Assembly (NCBI GenBank): GCA_030760725.1 | Contig: JASWHV010000011.1 | Span: 16,889,501-16,953,500 of the forward strand | DNA: 64,000 nt | Source of the DNA: Neostapfia colusana | Taxonomy: Eukaryota > Streptophyta > Magnoliopsida > Poales > Poaceae | Direction: 5' to 3' | Shown here: positions 32,948 through 43,825 of the stretch, in pieces | Layout of the letters: each line of letters starts with the position of its first letter | Position numbering within the stretch: the first letter of the stretch is position 1 | The notes under the pieces: model-generated | The model's database searches: none | What the model was told of the DNA's origin: nothing | What the model saw: only the letters and a program-made list of their open reading frames with translations | Made by a program: the position numbers and the translations under genes

Positions 32948-34452
32948 GCGTAGTATCAGAGCTTGCTTGAGGTTTAACTCACTACAAAGGTCATTTTTTC
33001 AAAAATTCAGTGAGGAACGAGTTAGTAGCCCATATAAGGATGTTATTAGTGTATAGAAAGTGGCATACTAACCTATTTACTTATGTCAGAAAATCGTGCA
33101 TCTCGGGATGTTTTATGTCTTGGGGGGTGCACGTAAGCGCTGACCACCAGTGTGCACAAGCTGAAGGGTGGAGCCCCACGGGTGGAAGGTAACCCGACTC
33201 GCTTTAATATCCTCTACGACTCTTCATGTCGTTTGGGGTATTCGAGAAACGCCTTTCCCTGGCGTGCTTCGGGCAAGTTTGGGAGACCTCGTAACATGGT
33301 CAGTAACGTGAACACGTAGCTCAAGGCGTGCTTGGCTTGAGAACACCTGTGCGAGTGATGACGGACGGGTGTATGAACTGTATGGATACCGGGCTCGGTG
33401 TGCAGACGAGTATGATGATTGTGTGAGTTATTTGCAGGTAGTCTGACCACAAATCGATAGACGAGTAGCATCCGTGTGCGAGAGACGTTTAGTGCCACTG
33501 AACTAACGGAGCCGGCTAAGTACGGTATAGGTTTTTCTTTGTGAGGAACGTAGTACTGACATGATCTGGTGACGCATCGACATCACACCACATTAAATGA
33601 GCAACTTCATTGTAAAAACTTGAAAGTTTTAATCTAGAGAACTAAAACTTTGATGTAACCCCTTCCCTTAATCAGAATTTTCAAAGTTAATAAGTTTTCA
33701 ACTTATAGGATACTAAGGACAGAGTCCCCTGTTTTCCGCTGAAATAAGGCTAAAGTTAATCAGAGGTTAGAGGTTGAGTTCGTTAGAGGTTGGGGTTATA
33801 TGATACATTTCTGGAAATCTTTGGAAGAGCTTTACAACTTTTCTGTTGATGTCCAGAGGTGTTTTCTCCCTTAACCAGTCGTAAAATGCATTAGAGTTGA
33901 AACTGTCCAGAAAACAGGGCAGAGCAAATACTCTCTGCAACTCTCTGTAAATTGAGCATAACTTCCTCAATAAAAATAAAAAAAATAGAAAATGAGGTAG
34001 TTCTGAAAAGTTCATGAGATGGGTTACAACTTTGTAACAGAAAGTTTTGTCAAATTTTGTGTAGAATTAACTGGAATTCTTGGATCAAATCAGTACCTCA
34101 AGCAGGGAGGTGCTGTCCAATTTTCTCCAGAAATTCTGTCAACTTTGACATCTCATAACTTTTGAATCAGGACAGATCTTAGACCAAGTAAATACTTTCT
34201 GGAAATCTATTGAAGTTAGCTTTAACTTTTATGTTGAGCTCCAGGAGTGTTTTTGCCTTTAGCATGGTCTAAATCAGGTTGAAATGGAAACTGGTCAGGG
34301 CTGTCAGTTTGGGCAGCAGACCAGCAATCAAATTGGTTCTAAGTTTGAGTTGTGTTTCCATGTTGTATGAGTTCAATGACATGTTTTGTGTTATAACTCA
34401 ATGATTTACTGTTGAAATGAATATTTGACCTTTTTCAAATATGTTTCTACAG
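32948..34452 (+). other. Untranslated leader of chromovirus C
   Basis: It contains the block shared with the leader of A (33117-33355) with its donor-like AAG|GTAACCC (GT at 33189). No coding sequence otherwise. It ends TTTCTACAG at 34452, directly at the ATG of the extra ORF. Confidence 0.65.
32951..32962 (+). other. Primer binding site of chromovirus C
   Basis: TAGTATCAGAGC, one mismatch to TGGTATCAGAGC, three bases after the LTR end. Confidence 0.85.
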
Positions 34453-35415
34453 ATGACAGCGGATAGGCAATTGGAGAATGGGTGGGTGGTATCCCACTGT
34501 TCTCACCGCAGCGGTTATCCAGAAATGTTGAAGCAAATGCTTCAATATTTTGGATATGTGGAGACGCTGCAGTACATAGCCAAAGAAGAAGGCGAGGAGA
34601 GGAACTAGTTGTGGACAATACATGTCGAAGTTCCTGCTGCACCCACGCCACCCGTTTGGGCGCCGTTCACCGTCACGGTGAGAGGTAGACAGCCGGAGGA
34701 AATGTGGCAAGTGGCAGCTCGCGACACCATGTAGCGTTTCTGCCAGCTACATGTGAGAGCTATGGAGGGCACTCCATACGCGCTCATTCCGGTGGAGGGA
34801 CGAGCTAATGATGTGTGGGGGGAAAGGTACATGGAGGCAACAGATCCGTGTTGCCAAAGGTACAACCCCACGGAGGCGAACCTCAGCCTCCAGTTGAGGG
34901 CAGGAAAAGCCGTGACGGACAGCCAAGCTGTTCATACGGATTGTCTTGCTGCAAAGCTCAAGGAAAGCACCAGCCGTGGAGACCATTTCGAGAGTGCTCA
35001 CAGCGCACTCCGCAATGTGCTCCTTCCGATGATAAAGCGACTGAATGAGCGACACAATCAGTTGCATTGTCTAAAGAAGGCAAAGAAGAAAAGCCGTGTC
35101 GACATCACGGTGTTGCAACAACAGGTGCAGGCCCTGACCCAACAGAATGAGGTCCTCACTCAGGAGCGGGTTGATGCTATTGAGGAGGGGCAAGGCTGGG
35201 AAGAGGACTACAACCAAGCCTTGGACGAGGTGCACGCGTTACAGGACCTCATACCTCTGGTAATGGGCCTACCGTTGGTAGGTGCCGTACCCGTGGTTTT
35301 GGGTCTTCCGGCAATGGGGGAACCTGAACTGGAAGAGGAGGTCATGGACCCGGAGCCACCAGCAGAGGTAGCAGAGGAGGACGACCCGCAGGAGGTCGAG
35401 TTCTACTCCGAGTAG
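34453..35415 (+). pseudogene. Extra ORF upstream of gag in chromovirus C
   Basis: A single frame of 320 codons from an ATG abutting a TTTCTACAG acceptor-like site to TAG at 35413-35415, broken only by two in-frame TAGs (34606-34608 and 34732-34734). The N-terminal part has ENGWVVSHCSHRSGYPEMLK and a Trp-rich block (APFTVTVRGRQPEEMWQVA). The middle (about residues 200-270) is a likely coiled coil (ITVLQQQVQALTQQNEVLTQ). The C-terminus is acidic (PAEVAEEDDPQEVEFYSE). There is no protease, nucleic-acid or zinc motif. I recall similar ORFs upstream of gag in other grass chromoviruses but know no function. A 273 bp spacer separates it from gag. Element A has no counterpart. Confidence 0.7.
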
Positions 35416-35688
35416 TAGGTTACCGTTGCCAAGTAGGGCAGCAAGGGTGGTGTAAGGAAAACTTTTGTAATCAGTGATATGTCATGTAGATAGTAGTGTA
35501 TGTATAGGTAGTGACGACATGAGCACGACTTCTCGGAGACCCGAGAATAATGTATCTTGTATAAAGTTTATGATTTATCAATATATGTGAATGTTGTGCA
35601 AGTTATCCATGTGTCACTTCAATACCTACTGTTTCATATGGAATTTTAAGTATGACATGTGCTGATCGCTGCTGTTTTGAATTTCAGA

Positions 35689-36992
35689 ATGACTCGCACT
35701 TGTGCCAACCCAGACGTTGGGGGTTCCAGTCAGGGGGAGAGACCTCCCAACAGCCTCCCGAGGATTCCTCGGGACAGAAACAACAGCAACAACAACAACC
35801 GCCACCGCCACCGCCAATGGTTACATTGGCCGACATCATTACAACGATGGCGGGTTCTCATCAGCAGCACACGGAGTTGCTGCAGACCCTTATTGCAAAT
35901 ACGTCTCGACTAGAGAGGCGTCAAGATCGCGAGGAGCACCAACAAAGATCCTACTCCGACTTTCTGGCTACTCATCCCCCGGTATTCTCAAGGGCAGATG
36001 AACCCCTCGATGCGGACAATTAGCTCCACACGATGGAGATGAAGTTTGGGCTGCTCCAAGTGACTGAGCAGCGCAAGACTCAGTTCACGGTCCAACAATT
36101 TCAAGGATCCGCGAGCGCTTGGTGGGCGAACTACTGTGCCTCGCAACCCACCAAGCAAATTATGACCTGGGCGGAATTCCGGACGGCCTTCAGGGCCTAT
36201 CACATACCGCCGGATCTGATGAAGAGGAAGACGCAGGAGTTCCTTCGCCTGCAGCAAGGAAGCCGGAACGCACTGGAATACTCCAGGGCGTTCAATGATC
36301 TTGCACTCTACGCTTCTTATCATTCCGATACCGACGAGAAGCGGCGGGCTCATTTCTACCAGGGGCTTAACCCGCTCCTGAAGGACAAGCTGGCGATGTT
36401 CATTCGCGGCAGCCTCAGTGATATTATTGATGCTGCAATTGTTCAGGAGGATTCCGGCAAGGAGTTAGCGGCGGCGGAGAGGAAGCGAAGCACGCTGCAA
36501 AGCAGCGGAGAAGGAGGTGGTCCTTCTCAAAAATTCCGGATGGTGAATCACTCACCATCGGGTCCACGCTGGCAGCCACCACAGAGGTCGATGCCATTCC
36601 GCAGTCTGCCATATTCTCCACCAGCATTCAGGCCGGCACTGCCAGTACCACATCCGCAGCAACAGCAGCAGCAGCGGACGATGACGCATGCGTATGCACC
36701 TCAGCAGCGCATGCCGGGCTTTCATCCCCCAAGCACCGGCCAGGCAGCCGCCACATGCTACAAATGTGGTCGCCCAGGACACTTTGCCAACAATTGTCCT
36801 GAGAGGCAAGGTGGTGGAGTGGCACCGCAGTTTCCGGGGAGGAATCAACCCCGGAACCCCACTAATGCGCGGCGAGCAAATCCTAGGCCCGACACCGTCC
36901 ACCAACTTTCCATAGAGGACGTGCCGGATGGAGAGCCAACCCTTGCGGGTATGTTCCAACTCCACCAGCATCCCGCTATAGTGTTATTTAAT
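35689..36992 (+). pseudogene. gag: Chromovirus C gag and start of protease
   Basis: The ATG at 35689 (MTRTCANPDVGGSSQGERPP) lies one base after TTGAATTTCAG. A frameshift within the Gln/Pro-rich stretch (about 35740-35815) moves to the frame used by the rest, and TAG at 36021-36023 replaces a probable Trp codon. Capsid: QFQGSASAWWANYCASQPTK to NDLALYASYHSD and DEKRRAHFYQGL (36060-36420). Nucleocapsid knuckle CYKCGRPGHFANNC near 36756-36800. The frame then enters protease and is interrupted after VLFN at 36992 by solo LTR B. The inserted length plus TSD (3297 bp) is a multiple of three, so pol continues in the same frame at 40290. Confidence 0.9.
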
Positions 36993-37259
36993 TGTAACAG
37001 CCCAAAACCTGTTAAAGAGGGGAAATTAAAATTTTTTGGACGTATTGCAAGTGGTGCAGAAATTCAAATTCAAATCAGAACAGAAAAGAAAAGGAAAAAC
37101 AAAAAGAAAAAGAAAAGAAAAAAACCCCAACCGGCCAATGGGCCAAAACCCACCAGCCGGCCCAATTCCCCCCGTGCCAGCCCAAAACCGCGCCCCCAGC
37201 CGATTTCTGGTCCGGTACGCCTCCAACTCGATCTCAACAGACCGCCACCCTCCCTCGCC

Positions 37260-37267
37260 TATATAAA
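37260..37267 (+). promoter_or_regulatory. TATA box of solo LTR B
   Basis: TATATAAA in a GC-rich context about 270 bp into the LTR. Transcription would start near 37290-37300. A solo LTR with a promoter can still drive flanking transcription. Confidence 0.75.
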
Positions 37268-38813
37268 CGCCAACAATCGCCCTGTTTTCCCCTCGATCGG
37301 CTGTTCTTCTCTCCGGTGAGAACCGAAGTTTCTACAGCTGATATCTTTCGATCCTTGCTCAAATTCCCTGATCTAACGTGCTGATCACGTTCCACCGCCG
37401 CCGGGGAGCCCTGCAGGTGAAGGAAACGACGTTTCTTGCGCCCCAACTTCCACCCCGACGTGCACCGAAGATCATCGCCGTTGAAGCTCGCCGCCGACCG
37501 ACTTCCAGGGCCTCCGAGTGCTGGAAAAACCCCTCGGTGAGCATCCCCTACCCCTCCGCAGCCGATCCATGCAAAAAGATGCGAGTTCTAACGTGTAGCG
37601 GCAAAAGCCGAGGCTGCGCTGGCGAGATCGCCACCCCCCGGCGCCGCGCGCGCGGGCTGGCTCCGGCCAGGGCGACGTGGCCCCTTGAGGGCCGTCTATT
37701 TTAAATCGCACGGTAGAATTAAAACCCGTGCGTACCGGTTCGGCGATCTAATCTGAGCCGTCTGTTTTAAATCGGATGGTCCATATCAGCCCCGCATTAT
37801 AAAGGCCAGGATTCTTACGCACTACCCCCTGGGTATCTCGGAAAACACGAGCTAGCCCTGAAAACTTCTGATCTAGCCCCTGGAACTTCAGAAATTCGTG
37901 TAAATTCATTTAAAAATCAGTTTTAGCACCTGGACTTAATAAAAATTAGGAAAACCCCTCTGTTATGTGTAGTTAGACCCCTGAAAATTTATGAAATAGC
38001 AAATTAGACCCTGCAGTAGGGTGGATTTACCTTTTTGACCTTATATGATATTAAATTCAGAAATTTGAATATGTGACTATGATTTAAATTTAAAAGGTAA
38101 GGCAAACACATGTACAAATTCAAATTTAAACTCTCCTAGCACTTGGAAAACTTTAGAATGAGTTAAAAATAGATTTTAGGCTGAAATGAATCTGTCTAAT
38201 TGTTGTTCATATTTATTAGTTATAGAAACACATTTTTAGGCTAGGAAATAATTCTGAAAACTGATAAAATAAATTTAAATTAGTTCACATCACAGGAGAA
38301 GTTCAAAAATATATTATTTAATATTTTAGATCAGAATCTATTCTGTTTAGATGATATGTCCTACTATTTAATATTAAAACTCACTTTTAGGCATAGAAAA
38401 TAAATCTGAAAAAATATAGGAAAATAGGTATGCATAATTAGAAAATGATAAATGAAGTCTCCAAATCCAAAAACTAGGATTTGGTAGAAGATCTGAAAAC
38501 CTATTTGGAGTAGGAAATTACCTTTCATGCAAACTTGGTAGCTAAGAAGTGTATTAATTAAATATAAAGAATTTGTTCCAATTGGAAATTCATATATAGT
38601 GTGCAAACAGAAATCTGAATACAAAAGTTAGAAATCATATACATATGTTTAGAAGTGCATGTAGGCCAAAAATCAACACATGTAGAGTAACCACAACACT
38701 TAGAAATGTAAATGACTTTCATAGGTATGTATGTGTGGTTTGTATGAAGTGAAAGTGTGAACTATGTCTTATGGATTGTTGTTTTCTTTTGCTATGTGTA
38801 TTCGCATGAGTAG

Positions 38814-40036
38814 AACCTGCCCCAGAGCAAGTTCATCCCTTCCAAGACCAAGACTTTCCATTCTCAGAGCAGCAGGAAGAAGGCAAGTGTCCTTGACCAC
38901 TTTGATCCTATGCTAGGATGTGTAGATAGAATTATTTGCATTGTCAATTGAAATATAAAACCCATGCTAGGAAGTTTCCCTAGAATTGCATTATATTGTT
39001 TCCTTGTAGCCTGGGTTGGGATTTATTTTATTATGTCATTTATTTATATGCTTATGCTTAGCCATGGTTAGAATGGGATAAGTGGGATATGAGATCATCA
39101 ACTTATTTACCTTACTCTTGAATGAGACATTATGAGTTATGTATAGGTAGGGATCGAGGCATGTTGGATGATTTGGTTGGTGCTGGGTGCACGAGACTCG
39201 GGTTTGTGTTTAGTACTTGCCTGGCTCCTAAGGACCGGTTCATGGAGCATGTAACCTAGCTTTACCGTGCCATCCACGTGCTGAGATGGGGTAGCTTGGC
39301 CAATTAATTAGGTGTATCCCCGGCGTAGTATGGGTGTGTTGGATGGTGCGGGGAATAGGTGTCAGCTGGACTACCATATGAACCGCAAGGCTCAAGAGGG
39401 GGCCACTGCAGCGGGGTTGGAGCCTCTTGTATGCTATTAGGGGTGAAACCTCAGTGGGCCCACGCTCGTCAGGAATCTCTTTGTAAATGCTTCGTAGTGA
39501 TCTCCTGGCTACACACCTGGGAAGTGTGAATGTGGTTCGCGGCCACTGGCGTAAAGGAGGTTCTTTAGTCCACCCGGCAACGAGGGATGAAATCACTACA
39601 TGTGGGTACAGTGGTGCAAACTCTGCAGCGTCAATACTGTCATGACAGCCATGCTCACGGTGAAGAGCGGCTTGGACTTATTCATGATTAGAGGATGATG
39701 AATTGGGAAGTTGTGGATGTTAAGCGGGAAGCTTAACATTGGAGATGAGACTATGTTTTACTTGATAATGATGATGGGTTGAGGGATTGGGATCCATTTC
39801 ACCTGTGTAGTGATGTAGGTGTTTAATAAGCTAAGGTGATAGGTATTAATGGCGTAGTGCTTTAACCATGAGTTCAACCTCTCCTTGCTCTGGCCATGCA
39901 TGACATAACTTTCCCAAACTTGCTGAGTACCAACGGTACTCAAACTTGCATATTTGTTGGTTTAAATTGCTGCTCAGGTCAAGGGGATGATGTGGTGTTC
40001 AATGACCAAGACTTCAGACCCGAAGAAGGATTCTAG
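38814..40036 (+). other. Split small acidic frame in solo LTR B
   Basis: Exon a (38814-38882) follows CGCATGAGTAG. After two bases it reads PAPEQVHPFQDQDF then PFSEQQEE and ends phase 1 at AAG|GCAAGTG. Exon b (39978-40036) follows TGCTGCTCAG and reads QGDDVVFNDQDFRPEEGF then TAG. The joined frame is open, with a Gly codon formed at the junction, as in element C, although the residues are unrelated by identity. The intron is 1095 bp, GC-AG. No start exon is identified. Confidence 0.5.
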
Positions 40037-40289
40037 GTTCATGGAGTTCCCCCGGGCAACGCCTGTGACGGAGCCTACAAGATTTATATTCCGCTGCTGT
40101 TTTATTTACATATTATGAACTTATTATCGTCCATCGAGACGTATGCTATGTAAGACTTATTTATATTTGACACCTGGCTTGTAATAAATGATGCTTCACT
40201 ATTTGTCATCACATGTATGAGAAAATGATCCTGGCATACATGTGATATTCACTTGGTTGTTCTTCGGAGAAACCGGGTGTGACATTAAT

Positions 40290-43200
40290 TCAGGCACCAT
40301 GCATAATTTTATTAGCCAAGCTTTTATTGCTAAACACAGCTTGCAAATACTACCCACCGAAAGTCCATATTTGATTTGTTCACCGGGTGGGAAGATTTCA
40401 ACAAGCATGATGATTTCTAAAGTACCATTATGCTTAGCGGATAGAGTGTACCCTACGTCTCTCATAGTTTTAGAGGGACAGAAGGTTGATGTCATCTTAG
40501 GGATGTCGTGGTTAACCCGCCACGGCGCTGTTTTAGACACCGTCCTCCGAGTCGTGCATTTACACCCAGAAATGCACAAGTCACATTCATTATTTCTGGA
40601 CAGTCCAGAAATAAAACTTCCAAGTGTATATCAATCCACAACCATCAGATTGGAAGACATTCCAGTAGTCCGTGAGTTCCCTAATGTGTTCCCGGATGAT
40701 TTACCGGCGATGCCGCCTGACCGAGAGGTGGAGTTCAAGATTGAACTTGCATCGGGAACCATGCCAATATCCCGAAGGCCGTACAAAATGGCGCCCAAGA
40801 AATCGGCTAAACTGAAGACACAGTTAATGGACCTGCTGGGGAAGGGTTTTATTAGACCGAGCTCCTCGCCATGGGGCTGTTCGGCATTATTCGTGAAAAA
40901 GAAAGACGAGACATTGCGGCTTTGCATGGACTATCGTCCACTAAACGCCGTAACCATCAATAACAAGTACCCGTTGCCACGGATCGAGATGTTGTTTGAT
41001 CAGTTGGTCGAAGCAAAGATCTTTTCCAAGATGGACTTAAGATCCGGGTACCATCAGATTAAGATACGGGCTGAGGATATTCCGAAGACAGCTTTCTCGA
41101 CGAGGTATGGGATTTATGAGTACCTGGTCATGTCCTTCGGCCTCACCAATGCTCTAGCTCACTTCATGTACTTGATGAACTCGGTATTCATGCTGCAGCT
41201 GGACAAGTTTGTCGTGGTCTTCATCAACGACATATTGGTATATTCCAAGTCGGAGGAAGAACACAAGAAGCATCTGCATATAGTCTTACAACGGCTGCGG
41301 GATCACAAGCTATACGCGAAATTCAGCAAGTGCGAATTCTGGATATCACAAGTTCCTTTTGTCGGGCATATTATCTCAGCGGAGGGCATCGCTGTAGACC
41401 CGAGTAAGATCACACAAGTGCTGAATTGGAAGTCCCCGAGAACTGTTCACGAGGTACGGAGTTTCCTCGGACTCGCGGGATATTATCAGAGGTTCATTCC
41501 GAACTTCTCGAAGATTGCCAAGTCTATGACAGAGCTGCTGAAGAAGGCTACCAAATATGTTTGGAGTCTAGTATGTGAAGCAGCGTTCAAGGCATTAGTG
41601 AAGCACTTAACATCAGCACCGGTTTTGGCGCAGCCAGTCACAACAAAACCATTCGATGTGTACTGCGATGCATCCGGCATTGGGCTCGGATGTGTGCTGA
41701 TGCAAGACCGAAGGGTGGTCGCGTATGGATCACGGCAGCTCAGAAACCATGAGAAGAATTACCCAACTCATGATTTGGAGCTCGCTGCCGTGGTACACAC
41801 ACTTAAAATATGGAGGCACTACCTACTCGGTAACCTCGTACATTTATATACCGACCACAAAAGCCTCAAGTACATATTCACTCAGAAAGAGCTGAACATG
41901 AGGCAGCGAACATGGTTGGAGTTGATAAAGGATTACGAAATAGAGATCCATCATCATCCAGGCAAAGCAAACGTAGTGGCGGATGCGCTGAGTCGCAAGT
42001 TACACGTCTACAATCTAACCATCACATCGTTGGAAGAGAGCGAGCTACCACTGCACGTGATTCCACATGGAGCTCTCTACAACATTACTTTGATCCCTAC
42101 CATCCGTGAAGAGATAGCGGCAGCTCAGAAACATGACAAGGGCATGTCGCATTTGCGGAGACGTATAGACAGTTGGGAGCTGAAATGTTTCCGGAAAGAC
42201 GGAGACGGCGTCCTATGGTTCAAGTACTGGATCGTCGTACCCCGTAACCTGGATTTATGGAAGAAAATCTTTGATGAGGCTCACTTGTCAAAGTTTTCTG
42301 TTCACCCCGGCAGCAACAAAATGTATCAAGAACTCAGAAGCATGTTTTGGTGGACACGGATGAAGCGGGAGATCGCAAAGTACGTGTCCGAGTGTGATAC
42401 ATGTCGAAGGGTGAAGGCAGATCACATGAGGAAACCGGGACTGCTACAACCACTGGGCGTTCCTGCCAGGAAGTCGGAAGATGTGAGCATGGACTTCATC
42501 GTCGGTTTACCCACCACTCTTCAGAAGCATGATTCCGTGTGGGTGATCATCGACCAGCTCACCAAAGTTTCCCGTTTTATCCCGGTCAACATCAACTACA
42601 ACGCCAAGAAGTGTGCTGAATTGTACATCTCACGGATCCTATGCTTGTTCGGCGTACCCCGCACCATCATATCGGATCAGGGCACTTTATTTGTGTCCCA
42701 TTTTTGGGAGAAGCTACATGCTGCATTGGGGACGAAGCTGATCTGTAGTTCAGCGTACCACCCGCAGATGGATGGACAAACCGAGCGGGTAAATCAGATT
42801 CTAGAGGACATGCTACGAGCTTGCGCTATCAACCACGGTAAGAATTGGGATGATCATTTACCGATGGCCGAGTTCTCGTACAACAATGGGTACCAAGCCA
42901 ACATCAAGATGGCGCCTTACGAGGCGCTACACGGAAGAAAATGCTGCACACCACTGAATTGGTGTGAGTCTGGCGAAAGGGTCAGCTTCGGGATTGATCT
43001 TGTCAACAACATGGAGGAAAAGGTTCGGCTGATTCAAGTGAACCTAAAAGCCGCCCAATCCCGACAAAAACAGTATGCGGACCGGAGAAGACGCACATTA
43101 CAATTCGAAGTCGGGGATCACGTATATCTACGTGTGTCTCCAATGAAGGGCGTAAACAGATTCAGGGTGAGAGGAAAGTTAGCACCCCGATTCATCGGTT

Positions 43201-43541
43201 CATTCCAGATTACGGAAAGATGTGGATCAGTAGCATGCCAGCTGGATTTAACAGAAGCACTTTCCATTGTGCACGACGTCTTTCACATTTCCCAGCTGAG
43301 GAAGTGTCTTAAGCTATCAACTACCATTCAGCTGGAGGATATAGAAGAACTGAAACCGGATCTCACGTATCGAGAGGAGCCGGTTCAAATAATTGATGAA
43401 AATGCCCGAACCACACGCAACCGTACGTTGTGGTTCTACAAAGTTCCATGGAGTAATCACTCCGTAGATGAAGCGACATGGGAGAGCGAAGGATTTCTTC
43501 GCGCTAACTACCCCAAATTTTTCACGTCGCATATATGGTAA
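40290..43541 (+). pseudogene. pol: Chromovirus C pol: open frame with dead active sites
   Basis: 1083 codons without a stop. Protease (NSGTMHNFISQAF) has Asn where Asp is required (codon AAT 40287-40289). RT: FVKKKDETLRLCMDYRPLNA, KMDLRSGYHQIKIR, then FINDILVYS, where the first Asp of the FVDD box is Asn (AAC 41226-41228). RNase H: VYCDASGIGLG, DLELAA and YTDHKSL intact. Integrase: HPGSNKMYQ with CDTC zinc ligands, then MDFIVGLP, TIISDQGTLF and QTERVNQILEDM, the catalytic triad intact. C-terminal chromodomain from LTYREEPVQIIDE to EATWESEGFLRANYP (about 43365-43515). Length fits a complete chromovirus pol. Catalytically it cannot mature or reverse transcribe. Confidence 0.93.
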
Positions 43542-43590
43542 TCTTCCACCGTCCTCTCTCTCATTTTCACCTTATAATCTCGGGACGAGA

Positions 43591-43609
43591 TTCTTTTAAG
43601 GGGGAGCAA
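43591..43609 (+). other. Polypurine tract of chromovirus C
   Basis: TTCTTTTAAGGGGGAGCAA directly before TGTAAGGGCC of the 3' LTR. Near-identical to that of A at 11101-11120. Confidence 0.88.
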
Positions 43610-43825
43610 TGTAAGGGCCTAAGTTTTTGCACACATTCAAAGTGTTCATCACACGACACACACCTCATTTGAATAAACTTTATGAACACATTTGAAGAGC
43701 AAATAAACACCATCAACATGGTCATTGGAAAATAAACTCACAAAATGCAAAAGTGGCATTTCCCACATGCATCATATAGGAGATGGGCATATGAAAAACT
43801 CCTACACCTTGCTAGGAATGCTCAT

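Larger units (their letters stand above)
36993..40284 (+). mobile_element. Solo LTR B (3292 bp) in the protease codons of C
   Basis: TGTAACAGCC to GGGTGTGACA, flanked by TTAAT at 36988-36992 and 40285-40289 (perfect 5 bp TSD). It carries no internal domain, so it is a solo LTR. The layout is a purine-rich run (37075-37125), CCCA-rich block, TATA box, donor-like CTCG|GTGAGC near 37536, long AT-rich middle, the split acidic frame (38814-40036) and AATAAA near 40185. It resembles the E LTR in element order. The read-through frame at 36993-37319 and the first 16 residues of the frame starting at 40242 are LTR sequence, not protein-coding parts of C. Confidence 0.95.

Noticed and set aside
36993..37319. 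C-terminal extension of gag rich in Lys and Pro
   Set aside because: It is read-through from gag into solo LTR B, starting exactly at TGTAACAG after the TSD.
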